A program made the position numbers and the translations under genes. DNA of 64,000 nucleotides from JBDTVS01 sp040007095 (GTDB lineage Bacteria > Acidobacteriota > Vicinamibacteria > Vicinamibacterales > CAVVIG01): assembly GCA_040007095.1 (NCBI GenBank), contig JBDTVS010000185.1, positions 3,451 to 67,450 of the forward strand. Direction: 5' to 3'. Numbering within the stretch: position 1 is the first letter of the stretch; every line of letters starts with the position of its first letter. Positions 8,317 to 15,786 of the stretch are shown here, in pieces. The notes under the pieces were generated by a model. It was not told where the DNA came from and did no database searches. It saw only the letters and a list, made by a program, of their open reading frames with translations.

Positions 8317-8442
8317 CGCGGCGCCGACTCCACCCGTACCGGTGACTCTGGACAGCGCAAACGGCACAAGAATCGGCAACACGAAGACGGCGAGAATCCA
8401 GAGAATCGCCGCGGCAAGCGCCGCTCCGATGATACGATTCAT
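8276..8442 (-). pseudogene. small membrane protein, probably frameshifted near its end
   Basis: From ATG 8442 (AAGGA just upstream) the frame encodes an N-terminal hydrophobic helix (LAAAILWILAVFVLPILVPFAL), then a Gly/Ala-rich segment. In this frame it would run on through antisense ATPase sequence, which is implausible. Shifting by one base near 8300 gives GSILAVALA and a TGA at 8276-8278, a more natural end. I interpret this as a short two-segment membrane protein with an indel, or one cut by the same rearrangement that truncated the ATPase gene. A sequencing error cannot be excluded. Confidence 0.4.
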
Positions 8443-8471
8443 TTCCTTCGTATCAGCCTACCGGTGTGGCC

Positions 8472-8849
8472 ATGTGGCAACCCAATCGCGCTCAATGGTC
8501 GATCCTCTGGATAGTCGCCGTTCTCCTCCTCGTCGCCTGGCCACCGGACCGAGGACGTAGTCTCGGTGTGAAGGCCGCGAATTGGGCCGCCGATCCTACG
8601 GGCTCTCTGCCAACCTTACCCGCGCCTCTGCCGATGGCGCTCGACGATGACGGCGACGCGGTGCCGGCGCACGACGCTCTGGAAACAGAGTATTACCGGC
8701 GTCGAGACAGCTCCTCGACGACGCGGTGGCGGATGATGGTGAAAGAAGCGAGCGATCCGCTCGAGCGGTCGACGCAGCGTCAGTTGCTGGTGGGGATAGC
8801 GGTATTGAGCGCCCTTGGCGTTTGGCGGCTCGACGACAGGAAAGCATGA
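8472..8849 (+). CDS. uncharacterised bitopic/two-helix membrane protein
   Basis: This 125-residue protein has an N-terminal membrane helix (WSILWIVAVLLLVAW), a polar middle with DDDGDAVPAHDALE and a RWRM segment, and a second hydrophobic segment near the C-terminus (LLVGIAVLSALGVWRL). I recall similar proteins as a common uncharacterised acidobacterial family, usually with the same WPP and TRWRM landmarks. ATG 8472 is preferred to GTG 8466 on composition. It is divergent from the damaged gene at 8276-8442 across only 29 nt, so the promoters must overlap. Function unknown. Confidence 0.65.
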   Translation: MWQPNRAQWSILWIVAVLLLVAWPPDRGRSLGVKAANWAADPTGSLPTLPAPLPMALDDDGDAVPAHDALETEYYRRRDSSSTTRWRMMVKEASDPLERSTQRQLLVGIAVLSALGVWRLDDRKA

Positions 8850-8886
8850 GGTCATCCGCAGAGGATGACCCCATGCCCACGCCGCG

Positions 8887-10047
8887 TTACTTGGCCGCAG
8901 AGGCCTTTGGCGCCGGCCGCAGCGTCACATGCTGGACCCGCCAGTTCTGCGCCTCGCCCATGTAGATCTCGTTCTCGCTGACGCAGTGCATCTCGTGCAC
9001 CCAGTAGAACTGACCCACCTTCTTACCGATCGTGCCGAACCAACCCAAGAGGTGCCCCTCGAGGTCCTCCTTGTAGATCTTCCCGCCGGCGTCCGAGCTG
9101 AAGAGGAACTGCTGGCCCTGCGCATTCGGCGGCGTGATGCACACCGCCCAGGGCGCGCGCACGTTGCTGATGATGCGGACCGGGTTCAGGTCCGAGTCGA
9201 AGACCTGGATGCGGCTGTTGCCGCGATCGCCTACATAGATGTTGCCTTTGGCGTCGGACGCGATCGTGTGCGGCGTGTTGAACTGTCCCGGGGCGTTGCC
9301 GCGTGAGCCGATCGACTTCACGAAGTCGCCGTCTTTGTTGAACTTCGCGATCCGCGAGTTGTCGTAGCCGTCGGCAACGAAGATATTGCCCTGGGTGTCG
9401 AACGCGACATCAGTCGGTCGCCCGAAGCTGTTGGGACGGCCGGCTCCGGCCCCGGGCTGGGAGCTCGCGGTCGCATCGGTGTGACGACCTTCTTCCAGGA
9501 AGCGCTCGAGGTAATCGATGGCTTCGTCCTTCCGGCCGAGCACCATCGTGACCAACCCCTGCGGGTTGAACTTCATCACCATGTTCGAGCCTTCGTCCAC
9601 CACCCAGAGGTTGTCGTCCTTGTCGAACCGGATGGCATGCGCGAACGAAAAGCCGTAGGAGTTCTGGCCCCACTCCTTGATGAACTTGCCCGCGAGATCG
9701 AATTCGAAGAGCTCCGCCGCCTGACCGCCGCGCGCCGGGCCGCTGTTACCGCTACGCGTGTAGACGAACAGGTGCTTCTTGGAGTTGATCGCGACGCCCT
9801 CGGTTTCGCCGATCGTGTGGCCGTCGGGCATGAGCGGCAGGGAGACGGCGTCGTAGGGAATCTGCGGTGTGTTCTGTTCGAGCTGCGCCTGGGCCGCGGC
9901 GGCGGCCTGCTGCTCGGGGCTCTGTCCACGTCCCCGCCCGCCGCCAGGCGCCTGGCCGGGCTCACCGGCCGCGGCCTGACCGCCGCCTCGTTGGGCGTAG
10001 GCGGCAACGCTGCACAGCAGACTAAGAGCGATCACAAACCGTTTCAC
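8887..10047 (-). CDS. secreted NHL-repeat beta-propeller protein (peptidyl-amidating-lyase-like)
   Basis: The 386-residue product starts at GTG 10047 with GAGGAGG 7-9 nt upstream. A signal peptide (cleavage after YAQ) is followed by a Gly/Gln/Ala-rich low-complexity linker (residues about 20-58) and then NHL-type six-bladed propeller repeats: FDKDDNLWVVDEGSN, FDTQGNIFVADGYDN and SDAKGNIYVGDRGNS are successive blades with the usual D-x-x-GN-hydrophobic pattern. The family includes the lyase domain of peptidylglycine amidating enzymes, but bacterial members mostly have unknown ligands. It is probably periplasmic or extracellular. A short insertion with LERFLEEGRHTD interrupts the propeller. Confidence 0.87.
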   Translation of the reverse strand: MKRFVIALSLLCSVAAYAQRGGGQAAAGEPGQAPGGGRGRGQSPEQQAAAAAQAQLEQNTPQIPYDAVSLPLMPDGHTIGETEGVAINSKKHLFVYTRSGNSGPARGGQAAELFEFDLAGKFIKEWGQNSYGFSFAHAIRFDKDDNLWVVDEGSNMVMKFNPQGLVTMVLGRKDEAIDYLERFLEEGRHTDATASSQPGAGAGRPNSFGRPTDVAFDTQGNIFVADGYDNSRIAKFNKDGDFVKSIGSRGNAPGQFNTPHTIASDAKGNIYVGDRGNSRIQVFDSDLNPVRIISNVRAPWAVCITPPNAQGQQFLFSSDAGGKIYKEDLEGHLLGWFGTIGKKVGQFYWVHEMHCVSENEIYMGEAQNWRVQHVTLRPAPKASAAK

Positions 10048-10330
10048 GGTAGCCTCCTCTGCCAGCGCTCCTTGGAGAGGCGCTCATATTGGCGCTGCAG
10101 TATACCCCGAGGCTCGTTCCTCCGGCTCGGCGCAAGTCTCGTGGGTCGTCGGTCACTTTCACGGCTTCACGAGGCCCGAGATCACCGAGAACCAGGAAAC
10201 ACTCTCGGTCTCTGCTCGGTGGGTGACCTGAATTGACCTCCGGGATCCCGTGATCCAGCCATCACAGTTTGCTATCGACGTGCGATGATGCTGCCAGTCG
10301 GGGACGGGCGCGGCGAACATTGGAGGTGGT

Positions 10331-11053
10331 ATGCAGCCTTGCGATGCGGTGGACTTTCTCGAGTACGAAGGCACGCGCCTGCGTAAGTGTCCGGGCAGCG
10401 ATGCCTGTTTCTATGTCGTCGACCGGATTGCGATCGACGCTGATGGATCTCCGAACGCGTACCATCCGCTAGACAGGGGAATCGATGCGCTCGGCAACGC
10501 GGGTTTTCCAAACGGCGGGTGGACGTCCATTCTCGCGGTTGATCCGTTCGATCGGACGAAGCCGTTCGTGCAAACGGCCGGGCCGTTCGCGGGGTTTTTC
10601 GTCTCGAAGACGACGCTGCAGGATACGACTCGAGCCGAGACCGATCCGCGTCGGTATGTGGATGCGACCAAAATGCCCTACCTGGTGTTTCCCGGCGCGT
10701 TTCACACACTGAAGGGCACGGGCACGATGGGAGATGTCGCCGTGGTGCGCAATCTGCGAAACGGCAAGACCTCGAGCGCCATTGTGGCGGACGTAGGACC
10801 TCTCAATGCGCCGCTTGGCGAGGTGTCTATTCGGCTTGCTGAAAATCTGGGCGGGGCCAAGGTCAATCCCAGGAACGGCAGTGGCGCGCCGGCCGGTCCC
10901 TTCTTGTATGTGTTATTTCCGAGGAGCCGCGCGACTCCGGCATGGCCATTGGCAATCGAAGCGATTGATCAGATCGCGCACTCGTGCCTGACGGCGCTCG
11001 GCGGCTGGGATCGAGTGCGCGCTTGCATCCCGGCGAAATTCGGCCCGTCGTGA
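10331..11053 (+). CDS. glycoside hydrolase family 75-like chitosanase
   Basis: This 240-residue protein resembles GH75 endo-chitosanases: the acidic motif IAIDADGSPNAYHP (candidate catalytic Asp pair near residues 36-38), a GNAGFPNGGW segment, FVSKTTLQD, the dense VADVGP motif and GEVSIRLAENLG, which contains a candidate acidic catalytic partner. ATG 10331 has TGGAGG 6-7 nt upstream. No signal peptide is visible although GH75 enzymes act on extracellular polymer. So either the start is wrong, export is non-classical, or the substrate is internal. Chitosanase activity is inferred from family only. Confidence 0.75.
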   Translation: MQPCDAVDFLEYEGTRLRKCPGSDACFYVVDRIAIDADGSPNAYHPLDRGIDALGNAGFPNGGWTSILAVDPFDRTKPFVQTAGPFAGFFVSKTTLQDTTRAETDPRRYVDATKMPYLVFPGAFHTLKGTGTMGDVAVVRNLRNGKTSSAIVADVGPLNAPLGEVSIRLAENLGGAKVNPRNGSGAPAGPFLYVLFPRSRATPAWPLAIEAIDQIAHSCLTALGGWDRVRACIPAKFGPS

Positions 11054-11063
11054 ACCCTGAGGG

Positions 11064-11981
11064 CTACGCCAGCTTGCGGTCGACGGTTCTGGCAGGTCTC
11101 GCGTGTTCGAACAATCGCGCCAGCTGAGCGGCAAAGATGGTTGCCAGCGCCTGCACCGATTCATTCCGCACCGTGTCGTGCCTCAGCTCGAGGGCGAGGA
11201 CCCCCACGCATCCCCCTGAGGTCATCAACGGCACGACCAACGCGCCACTGGTCAAGTAGCTGCCGGGGACGATGGAGGTTTGAGCCGACCGAAACGCGGC
11301 GGCCGTCGCATGGTCGTCGTCGCGCTTCACTTTCGGCAGCTGCGCGAGGACCTTGTCGGAATATCCGTGCGCGAGCGCCGGCGTCAGCTCGGTCGCCTGC
11401 GGATTCCGCACCCACACGATCAGTCCGACTGCGTCCAGTACCTTGACGACCTGCTCCAGCAGCGGCCCGGCCTCGCGGACCTCGGCAACTCTACCGAGCT
11501 CGGTACATAGATCCGCGGCGGCCAACAGGTCGCGCCCGGAGTGATCGATGCGCGCCGCGGCTCGGTCGTTGGCTGCTGAATCCGGCGTCGATCGGACGGG
11601 CTGTATCGTCCCGCCCCGAAGATTGGACAACGAATCGATCGCTGCTCCAATGAGGTAACGAAATCGAGTCGGCGGTCCTTCGCTCTCCGCCGCCGGATCC
11701 ACACCCGCCGCCATTGCCAGCGCCGGCCCAATGTCTTCAATCGGATCGGGATAGCGTTCGAGAAAATCGCGGACGACATCATCCGGGTCGAGTCCGATCG
11801 CTTCAGCGTAGGCGCGAATGAAGGCGCGGCGAAAAATCCCCGACGGCCAATGAGAGACGTCGTCCCGCTCCATCGCCTCCAACAGCGTGACCTTGATTTT
11901 CGTCTGTTCCGCGATCGCCCCGAGAGAAATTTGTGCGCGTTCACGCCGCTGGCGCATGGCGGCGCCGAAACTTTCACGCAT
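11064..11981 (-). CDS. HTH (RodZ/Cro-like) regulator with C-terminal GAF domain
   Basis: The 305-residue protein has an N-terminal helix-turn-helix of the RodZ/HTH_25 type (residues 1-80; LGAIAEQTKIKVTLLEAME and FRRAFIRAYAEAIGLDP are its landmarks). A linker follows, then a GAF-like sensory domain (about 160-300) with ALVVPLMTSGGCVGVLALEL. ATG 11981 is preferred because GAGGTG lies 6-7 nt upstream and the HTH begins there. It is probably a cytoplasmic transcription regulator responding to a small ligand or redox signal. Its gene is convergent with the GH75-like gene, 10 nt between stops. Confidence 0.82.
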   Translation of the reverse strand: MRESFGAAMRQRRERAQISLGAIAEQTKIKVTLLEAMERDDVSHWPSGIFRRAFIRAYAEAIGLDPDDVVRDFLERYPDPIEDIGPALAMAAGVDPAAESEGPPTRFRYLIGAAIDSLSNLRGGTIQPVRSTPDSAANDRAAARIDHSGRDLLAAADLCTELGRVAEVREAGPLLEQVVKVLDAVGLIVWVRNPQATELTPALAHGYSDKVLAQLPKVKRDDDHATAAAFRSAQTSIVPGSYLTSGALVVPLMTSGGCVGVLALELRHDTVRNESVQALATIFAAQLARLFEHARPARTVDRKLA

Positions 11982-12316
11982 GCGGCACACCTCGCGGGCT
12001 ACGAGATGCAGCCCGTAACAAATTCGATTGAGACTATCGAGCAAACCCCTCGCGTGGTTCCACTCGTCGGGGACGGCCACCGCGACCTCAGCGAGGCGCT
12101 CCCGTGCGGTGAGGGCCGATCAACCGTCTGCAGCGAGAGTAACAACATGTGTGGCGAGGTTCAAGCCTGGATCGCTCGTGATCAGCCAGAGAAATGCGCC
12201 GGCGATGGTGAGGATCGCGCGCGCGCGTCGTACGGTTGAGGTGGTGTTGCGTATCCAATCCTCTCCCGCGCTCCAAGCCCGGCCGCGGACCTCGTCACGG
12301 TGTCCGTCGATGGCGA
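11982..12316 (-). other. 335-nt spacer without a supported gene
   Basis: This region separates the HTH-GAF gene from the MobA-like transferase gene, both on the minus strand. A hydrophobic minus-strand frame (about 12128-12310, with ILTIAGAFLWLIT) ends at a stop near 12128 but has no usable start codon outside the transferase gene, so I do not call it. I see no hairpin with a T-run. Confidence 0.5.
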
Positions 12317-12922
12317 TCAGGGCCTGGGAGGTTGTTCTGCGATGAGGCGCCGATAGTCCTCCATCGTATCGACGTCACGAAACGCCCCCTCATCGTCCAC
12401 TTCGACGTCGCCCTCGCGCGACGCGTGCGCTCGCACGATCGCCTTTGCCCCCACCAGCGGATCGGCGCGCCGAAGCGTGTCGAACAAGGAGCGATCGATC
12501 AACACGGGATGTCCGTGTTCGGTGCCTCTGGTGGGACGCACGATTGGCGCGCCCGTGGCCAGGTATCGATCGACGACCGCCCGCACGGTGGCAGAGCTGA
12601 CAAGGGGCACGTCGACCAATGTGATGAGCGCACCCGAGACGGGCCGGGGGTCGAGAGCGTCCAGGCCGGCCAGCAGCGAAGAAAACTGTCCAGTCTCGTA
12701 GTTCGGGTTCAGCACGAACCGGACGATGCCGCTCGCCGGCGACCAGTTGGACGTAATTTTGTCCGCCAGGTGTCCGACCACGATGATCACCTCGCTGACG
12801 TCAGCCTCGCGAAACGTACGAACTATTCGAGAGAGGAACGTGTCGGCGGCCAACGGTAACGTCGCCTTCTGGCGGCCCATGCGGGTGGATTTTCCGGCCG
12901 CGAGAACAATCGCGGGAATCAT
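12317..12922 (-). CDS. MobA/MocA-like nucleotidyltransferase
   Basis: This 201-residue protein has the NTP-transferase Rossmann-type fold signature at its N-terminus (IVLAAGKSTRMGRQK, the nucleotide-binding loop with the conserved Lys) and a metal-binding Asp in ITLVDVPLV (DxP). Length and the HGHPVLIDRSLF segment match the MobA-like NTP_transf_3 family that includes MocA, the molybdopterin cytidylyltransferase. The substrate cannot be decided from sequence. No xanthine dehydrogenase-type genes lie nearby; moaE-moaD lie 21 kb away. TACGAT 6 nt before ATG 12922 and absence of a Shine-Dalgarno suggest a leaderless mRNA. Confidence 0.85.
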   Translation of the reverse strand: MIPAIVLAAGKSTRMGRQKATLPLAADTFLSRIVRTFREADVSEVIIVVGHLADKITSNWSPASGIVRFVLNPNYETGQFSSLLAGLDALDPRPVSGALITLVDVPLVSSATVRAVVDRYLATGAPIVRPTRGTEHGHPVLIDRSLFDTLRRADPLVGAKAIVRAHASREGDVEVDDEGAFRDVDTMEDYRRLIAEQPPRP

Positions 12923-13067
12923 GCGGCGATCGTAAGCGCAATAAACGCGAGGATACCGGAAGTTTTTGAGCGTCGAGCAACGCAGCGAGACGGGATGCAG
13001 CGTTCGCCGAATGCAGACGGACTTTTACCACGGGCTGTTTAAGCCTGTCCTGCGCTAGAATCGCGGC

Positions 13068-13298
13068 ATGAGCGACGTTGACCTTCAGATCCGCTGCCAG
13101 CGCTGCGGCACGCAGATGGACATGCGCGATCCCGGCCCCGGCATGCCGTGGACACCTGATCAATTCTGGGTCTGCGCCAAGTGCGGCCGGCATTTCTGGT
13201 CAACCTACCCGCCACCCAACCGCGAAAAAGCGAAGCCGGCACCGGCGCCGGAGGCCAAACCGGCATCCGCGAAACCCGTCTCGGAGGCCGGCTCATGA
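13068..13298 (+). CDS. small zinc-ribbon protein
   Basis: This 76-residue protein has two CxxC pairs (CQRC and CAKC) forming a zinc ribbon over residues 9-45, followed by a Pro/Ala/Lys-rich tail. TAGAAT at 13056-13061 sits 6 nt before ATG 13068 and there is no Shine-Dalgarno, suggesting leaderless expression. Its stop overlaps the start of the acidic protein gene (ATGA at 13295-13298), so the two are translationally coupled. Function unknown; a nucleic-acid or protein-binding adaptor is plausible. Confidence 0.8.
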   Translation: MSDVDLQIRCQRCGTQMDMRDPGPGMPWTPDQFWVCAKCGRHFWSTYPPPNREKAKPAPAPEAKPASAKPVSEAGS

Positions 13299-13495
13299 TG
13301 AACCGTACCAGTTCTGTCTCGCCTTTGTTCACGCCGTTTCGTCTGGACGAGGATCTGGACGACGACACCGAGGATGATGACGAATTCGAGGACGACGACG
13401 AGGACGGCGACGACGAAGAAGAGGACGACGAAGAGGTTCCAGAGACCTGGCAGGTCGGGAGGACGACGCCGTCGGTCGTCATGATTCTCGCTTGA
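13295..13495 (+). CDS. small highly acidic protein
   Basis: The product has 66 residues: an ordinary N-terminus (NRTSSVSPLFTPFRLDE), then a run of about 30 residues that is almost only Asp and Glu, then VPETWQVGR at the C-terminus. Coupling by an ATGA overlap to the zinc-ribbon gene and conservation of the frame support it as real. The acidic run may mimic nucleic acid or bind a basic partner such as a ribosomal or chromosomal protein; this is inference. The promoter of the cold-shock gene overlaps its stop codon. Confidence 0.65.
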   Translation: MMNRTSSVSPLFTPFRLDEDLDDDTEDDDEFEDDDEDGDDEEEDDEEVPETWQVGRTTPSVVMILA

Positions 13496-13519
13496 CTTCG
13501 GACATTGAACTGCCTAGAC
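13492..13519 (+). promoter_or_regulatory. sigma70-type promoter for the cold-shock gene
   Basis: TTGACT (13492-13497) and TAGACT (13514-13519) are separated by 16 nt. The predicted start of transcription near 13525-13527 coincides with the first base-paired nucleotides of the structured leader, which supports the call. Confidence 0.6.
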
Positions 13520-13523
13520 TGGC

Positions 13524-13654
13524 CCCAAGTTTCCGGCTCAGCTAAAGCTGGAATTCACTCGGCTGGACTGCGTCGCTGACGTTTTGTTCCCTTGCAGGCG
13601 CCCGTAACCGGCTGAGTTCCCTTGGGATACTCCTCGGGGGTTCGGAACGGAGGG
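13524..13654 (+). promoter_or_regulatory. structured 5' leader of the cold-shock gene
   Basis: CCCAAG (13524-13529) can pair with CTTGGG (13621-13626), and CTCAGC (13537-13542) with GCTGAG (13611-13616), closing a roughly 100-nt domain with an internal loop. Part of the CTCAGC strand can instead form a local CAGC-TAAA-GCTG hairpin, so two folds compete. Downstream, CTCC (13630-13633) can pair with GGAG (13649-13652), which lies inside the Shine-Dalgarno sequence GGAGGG (13649-13654) of the gene starting at 13663. Long structured leaders controlling translation are known for cspA-type genes. I do not recognise a known riboswitch class. Confidence 0.5.
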
Positions 13655-13662
13655 CTTCGGGT

Positions 13663-13869
13663 ATGCCGACCGGGACAATCGCACGTCTTCTCATCGACAA
13701 AGGGTTCGGGTTCATCCGCGACGAAGGCGGCCTCGAACACTTCTTCCATCGCAGCTCCGTTCGCGGCTCGGTGTTTGAGCTGCTGCGCGAAGGCCAGCGC
13801 GTGGAGTTCACTCCGGAAGATTCTCAGAAGGGGCCCCGCGCAGGGGATGTTCGCCTGATCGAAGGCTAG
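13663..13869 (+). CDS. cold-shock domain protein
   Basis: This 68-residue OB-fold protein has RNP1-like KGFGFIRDE and RNP2-like LEHFFHRSS, and the family start (TGTIARLLIDKGFGF). It would bind single-stranded RNA or DNA as an RNA chaperone. ATG 13663 has GGAGGG 8 nt upstream. A 137-nt leader with alternative folds precedes it, which suggests post-transcriptional, possibly temperature-dependent control. It is convergent with the HAD phosphatase gene, 9 nt between stops. Confidence 0.92.
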   Translation: MPTGTIARLLIDKGFGFIRDEGGLEHFFHRSSVRGSVFELLREGQRVEFTPEDSQKGPRAGDVRLIEG

Positions 13870-13878
13870 CTCCCCGCG

Positions 13879-14571
13879 TCAGACGGCCAATTGAAGTGCG
13901 CGCAGGACTTCGCGCGTATCGCTGAAGTCCTGCAGCACTACATCCGCCCCCGTTTTGCGGAGCGTGTCGACGTCGAACCCTCCGGTTGCCACGGCGACCG
14001 ATCTGGCGCCCGACGCCACTGCGCATGCCACGTCGAGCGGCGTATCCCCAATCACGACGACGTCGCGAGGTCCAACCACCGGGCCCCCGCACTCACGAAT
14101 TCTCGCCATCGCTTTCGGCAGCAGGCCATTGCGATCCGGTGCGTCGTCGCCGAACGCGCCGCAGCGAAAATACCGCCACAGCTCGAAATACGAGAGTTTG
14201 GCCCGCGCCGCTTCCTCATAGTTGCCGGTAAGCAGCGCCAGATATGCGTCGTCTCGCCGCTCGAGTTCCTCGAGGAGGGGAAGCACTCCCGGCATGATGC
14301 CTTTTCGCGGACCCGGTTCCTCCAACTCCATGTGGAGATGACCAAGGTACACGCTACGAAAGAGCGCCAGCCGTTCTGTCTCGATCGAGAGGCCGTGCGC
14401 CGCCGCCGCATCGGACAGGATCCAGGTGTCCGTGCGGCCTGGGAAGGGAGTTCCGCTGAACGCGTCCCGGACCGAGAACACTTCTTCGAACGCGCGCGAC
14501 ATTGCACGCGCGCCAGCGCCGCCGGTGAGCACCAGCGTGCCGTCGATATCGAAGAGGAGGATCTGGGGCAC
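13879..14571 (-). CDS. HAD-superfamily phosphatase, subfamily IA
   Basis: The 230-residue protein carries HAD motif I (LLFDIDGTLV with the nucleophile and acid/base Asp), a helical cap with FPGRTDTWIL, motif II Thr in ALLTGNY, a motif III Lys in LLPKAM, and motif IV VVIGDTPLDV. The cap and length match phosphoglycolate-phosphatase-like enzymes, but substrate cannot be predicted. Translation starts at GTG 14571. The stop of the DUF4399 gene upstream is 15 nt away, so the two may be co-transcribed. Confidence 0.88.
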   Translation of the reverse strand: MPQILLFDIDGTLVLTGGAGARAMSRAFEEVFSVRDAFSGTPFPGRTDTWILSDAAAAHGLSIETERLALFRSVYLGHLHMELEEPGPRKGIMPGVLPLLEELERRDDAYLALLTGNYEEAARAKLSYFELWRYFRCGAFGDDAPDRNGLLPKAMARIRECGGPVVGPRDVVVIGDTPLDVACAVASGARSVAVATGGFDVDTLRKTGADVVLQDFSDTREVLRALQLAV

Positions 14572-14586
14572 CGGGCGTGTCGGACG

Positions 14587-15027
14587 CTACTTGACCGTCA
14601 CCGTGATCGTGGTGCACAGGCCGGGAATCGCGTTGTGGAGATCGTCGGCGACCTGAAGAGCCAGCTTGTGCTTGCCCGGCGTCAATTGCATGTCGATCTC
14701 GGATTTGCCGTCACCGAAATGGATCCAGGACGGTGTGCCCTTCACGATGGTTTTGCCCGCTGCGAGACAGCTCTCGTCGACGCCGACGTGATAGTGCCCC
14801 ATGCCCGGGCGCGCTTTCGTCACGTCGCCCGGGGGTACGGCGGCGATCTCGATGCCCTCGGATCCGAACTTCAGATGCGCCGGGCTGGCGAGTGTCGCCC
14901 CGTTTTTCGGCTCGACAAAGAAGGCCCGGGCTTTCTTGGCGGCCGGCTTGGCTTGAGCTCCCGCCATGACGCCGAAGCCAGCGACCATGACGGTAACGAG
15001 TAACGCAACGTGTGTTCTGACATGCAT
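14587..15027 (-). CDS. exported DUF4399-like protein
   Basis: This 146-residue protein has a signal peptide (cleavage after AGAQA) and a mature domain with the DUF4399 layout: FFVEPKNGATL near the start, GHYHVGVD in the middle, GKTIVKGTPSWIHFGDG, then LTPGKHKLALQVAD and a C-terminal strand. The conserved His residues (GHYH, WIHF) could bind metal. AGGGAG lies 10-11 nt upstream of ATG 15027. It is a periplasmic protein of unknown function. Confidence 0.82.
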   Translation of the reverse strand: MHVRTHVALLVTVMVAGFGVMAGAQAKPAAKKARAFFVEPKNGATLASPAHLKFGSEGIEIAAVPPGDVTKARPGMGHYHVGVDESCLAAGKTIVKGTPSWIHFGDGKSEIDMQLTPGKHKLALQVADDLHNAIPGLCTTITVTVK

Positions 15028-15051
15028 AAGAGATTCTCCCTTGGGATCATT

Positions 15052-15786
15052 CTAGCCGAGCCATCGCCCAAACCATCCGTTCCCTCGCCGGGGGATCAAG
15101 CGGCCTGTCGCAGCGTCCAGTGTCACCGCGCGCCCGCCCAACGAGTCGGCGAACACCAGGTCGGCGGTCAGCACGAGGACTGCGACGCCACGCCGTTCGG
15201 CCACCGACCGGATTCGCCGGGCGAGTGCCGCCACGTCCTGGCGGTTCACCGTGGCGGTCGGATGTTCGAGCAGCAGCACGGCGGGGTCGAGCGCGAGGGC
15301 ACGCGCGAGCCGCACGCAGGCGCGCCCGGCCCCGTCCAGCGTCCCAACCGGCGTGTCCCACTGATCCTCCGCCAGCCCGACTTCGCGCGCCAGCGCGGCG
15401 GCGCGTTGGCGCGATTCCTCCGAAGGCGGCTCGATGTCGAGGGTAAACGGTACGGCGAGATTCTGCAGCATCGTCATCCCTTCGAGCATGACGGCGCGGT
15501 CGGTCATGATGCCGAATCGGTCCACGACGGACAGCCACTCCGTGCTGTCCGCGATTGCCGACGTGGGCTGTCCGAACACCCGCACGGAGCCGGCGTCAGG
15601 AAGCGAGGCCCCGGTGACAAGGTTCACGAGCATTTCGGCCATCGGTTGGTCGAGGCCGAGGATGGTGACGGAGTCCGCACGGGAAACCGTCAGCGCTTGA
15701 ATGCGCAGCGGCCGGAGACCGCCATAGCTCTTCGAAAGGTCCGTCAGTTCGAGGACCGGGTCGGTCGCCTGTCCACGCTGATTCAC
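15052..15786 (-). CDS. ABC-ATPase-like protein lacking catalytic motifs
   Basis: The 244-residue chain follows an ABC nucleotide-binding domain from end to end: LELTDLSKSYGG at the start, a signature-like helix and a D-loop region. Every catalytic motif is altered. Walker A reads GLDQPMAEM, with no GK[ST]. The signature is LDGAG instead of LSGGQ. Walker B is LLLEHPT instead of LLLDEPT. The H-loop position reads LVLTAD, with no His. It can hardly bind or hydrolyse ATP in the usual way. Its start overlaps the stop of the membrane-protein gene by 4 nt, so the two are made together. A regulatory or structural pseudo-NBD is likely. Confidence 0.8.
   Translation of the reverse strand: MNQRGQATDPVLELTDLSKSYGGLRPLRIQALTVSRADSVTILGLDQPMAEMLVNLVTGASLPDAGSVRVFGQPTSAIADSTEWLSVVDRFGIMTDRAVMLEGMTMLQNLAVPFTLDIEPPSEESRQRAAALAREVGLAEDQWDTPVGTLDGAGRACVRLARALALDPAVLLLEHPTATVNRQDVAALARRIRSVAERRGVAVLVLTADLVFADSLGGRAVTLDAATGRLIPRRGNGWFGRWLG

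Noticed and set aside
12128..12310. Hydrophobic minus-strand frame containing ILTIAGAFLWLIT
   Set aside because: No ATG, GTG or TTG start lies outside the neighbouring transferase gene and no ribosome-binding site is visible.
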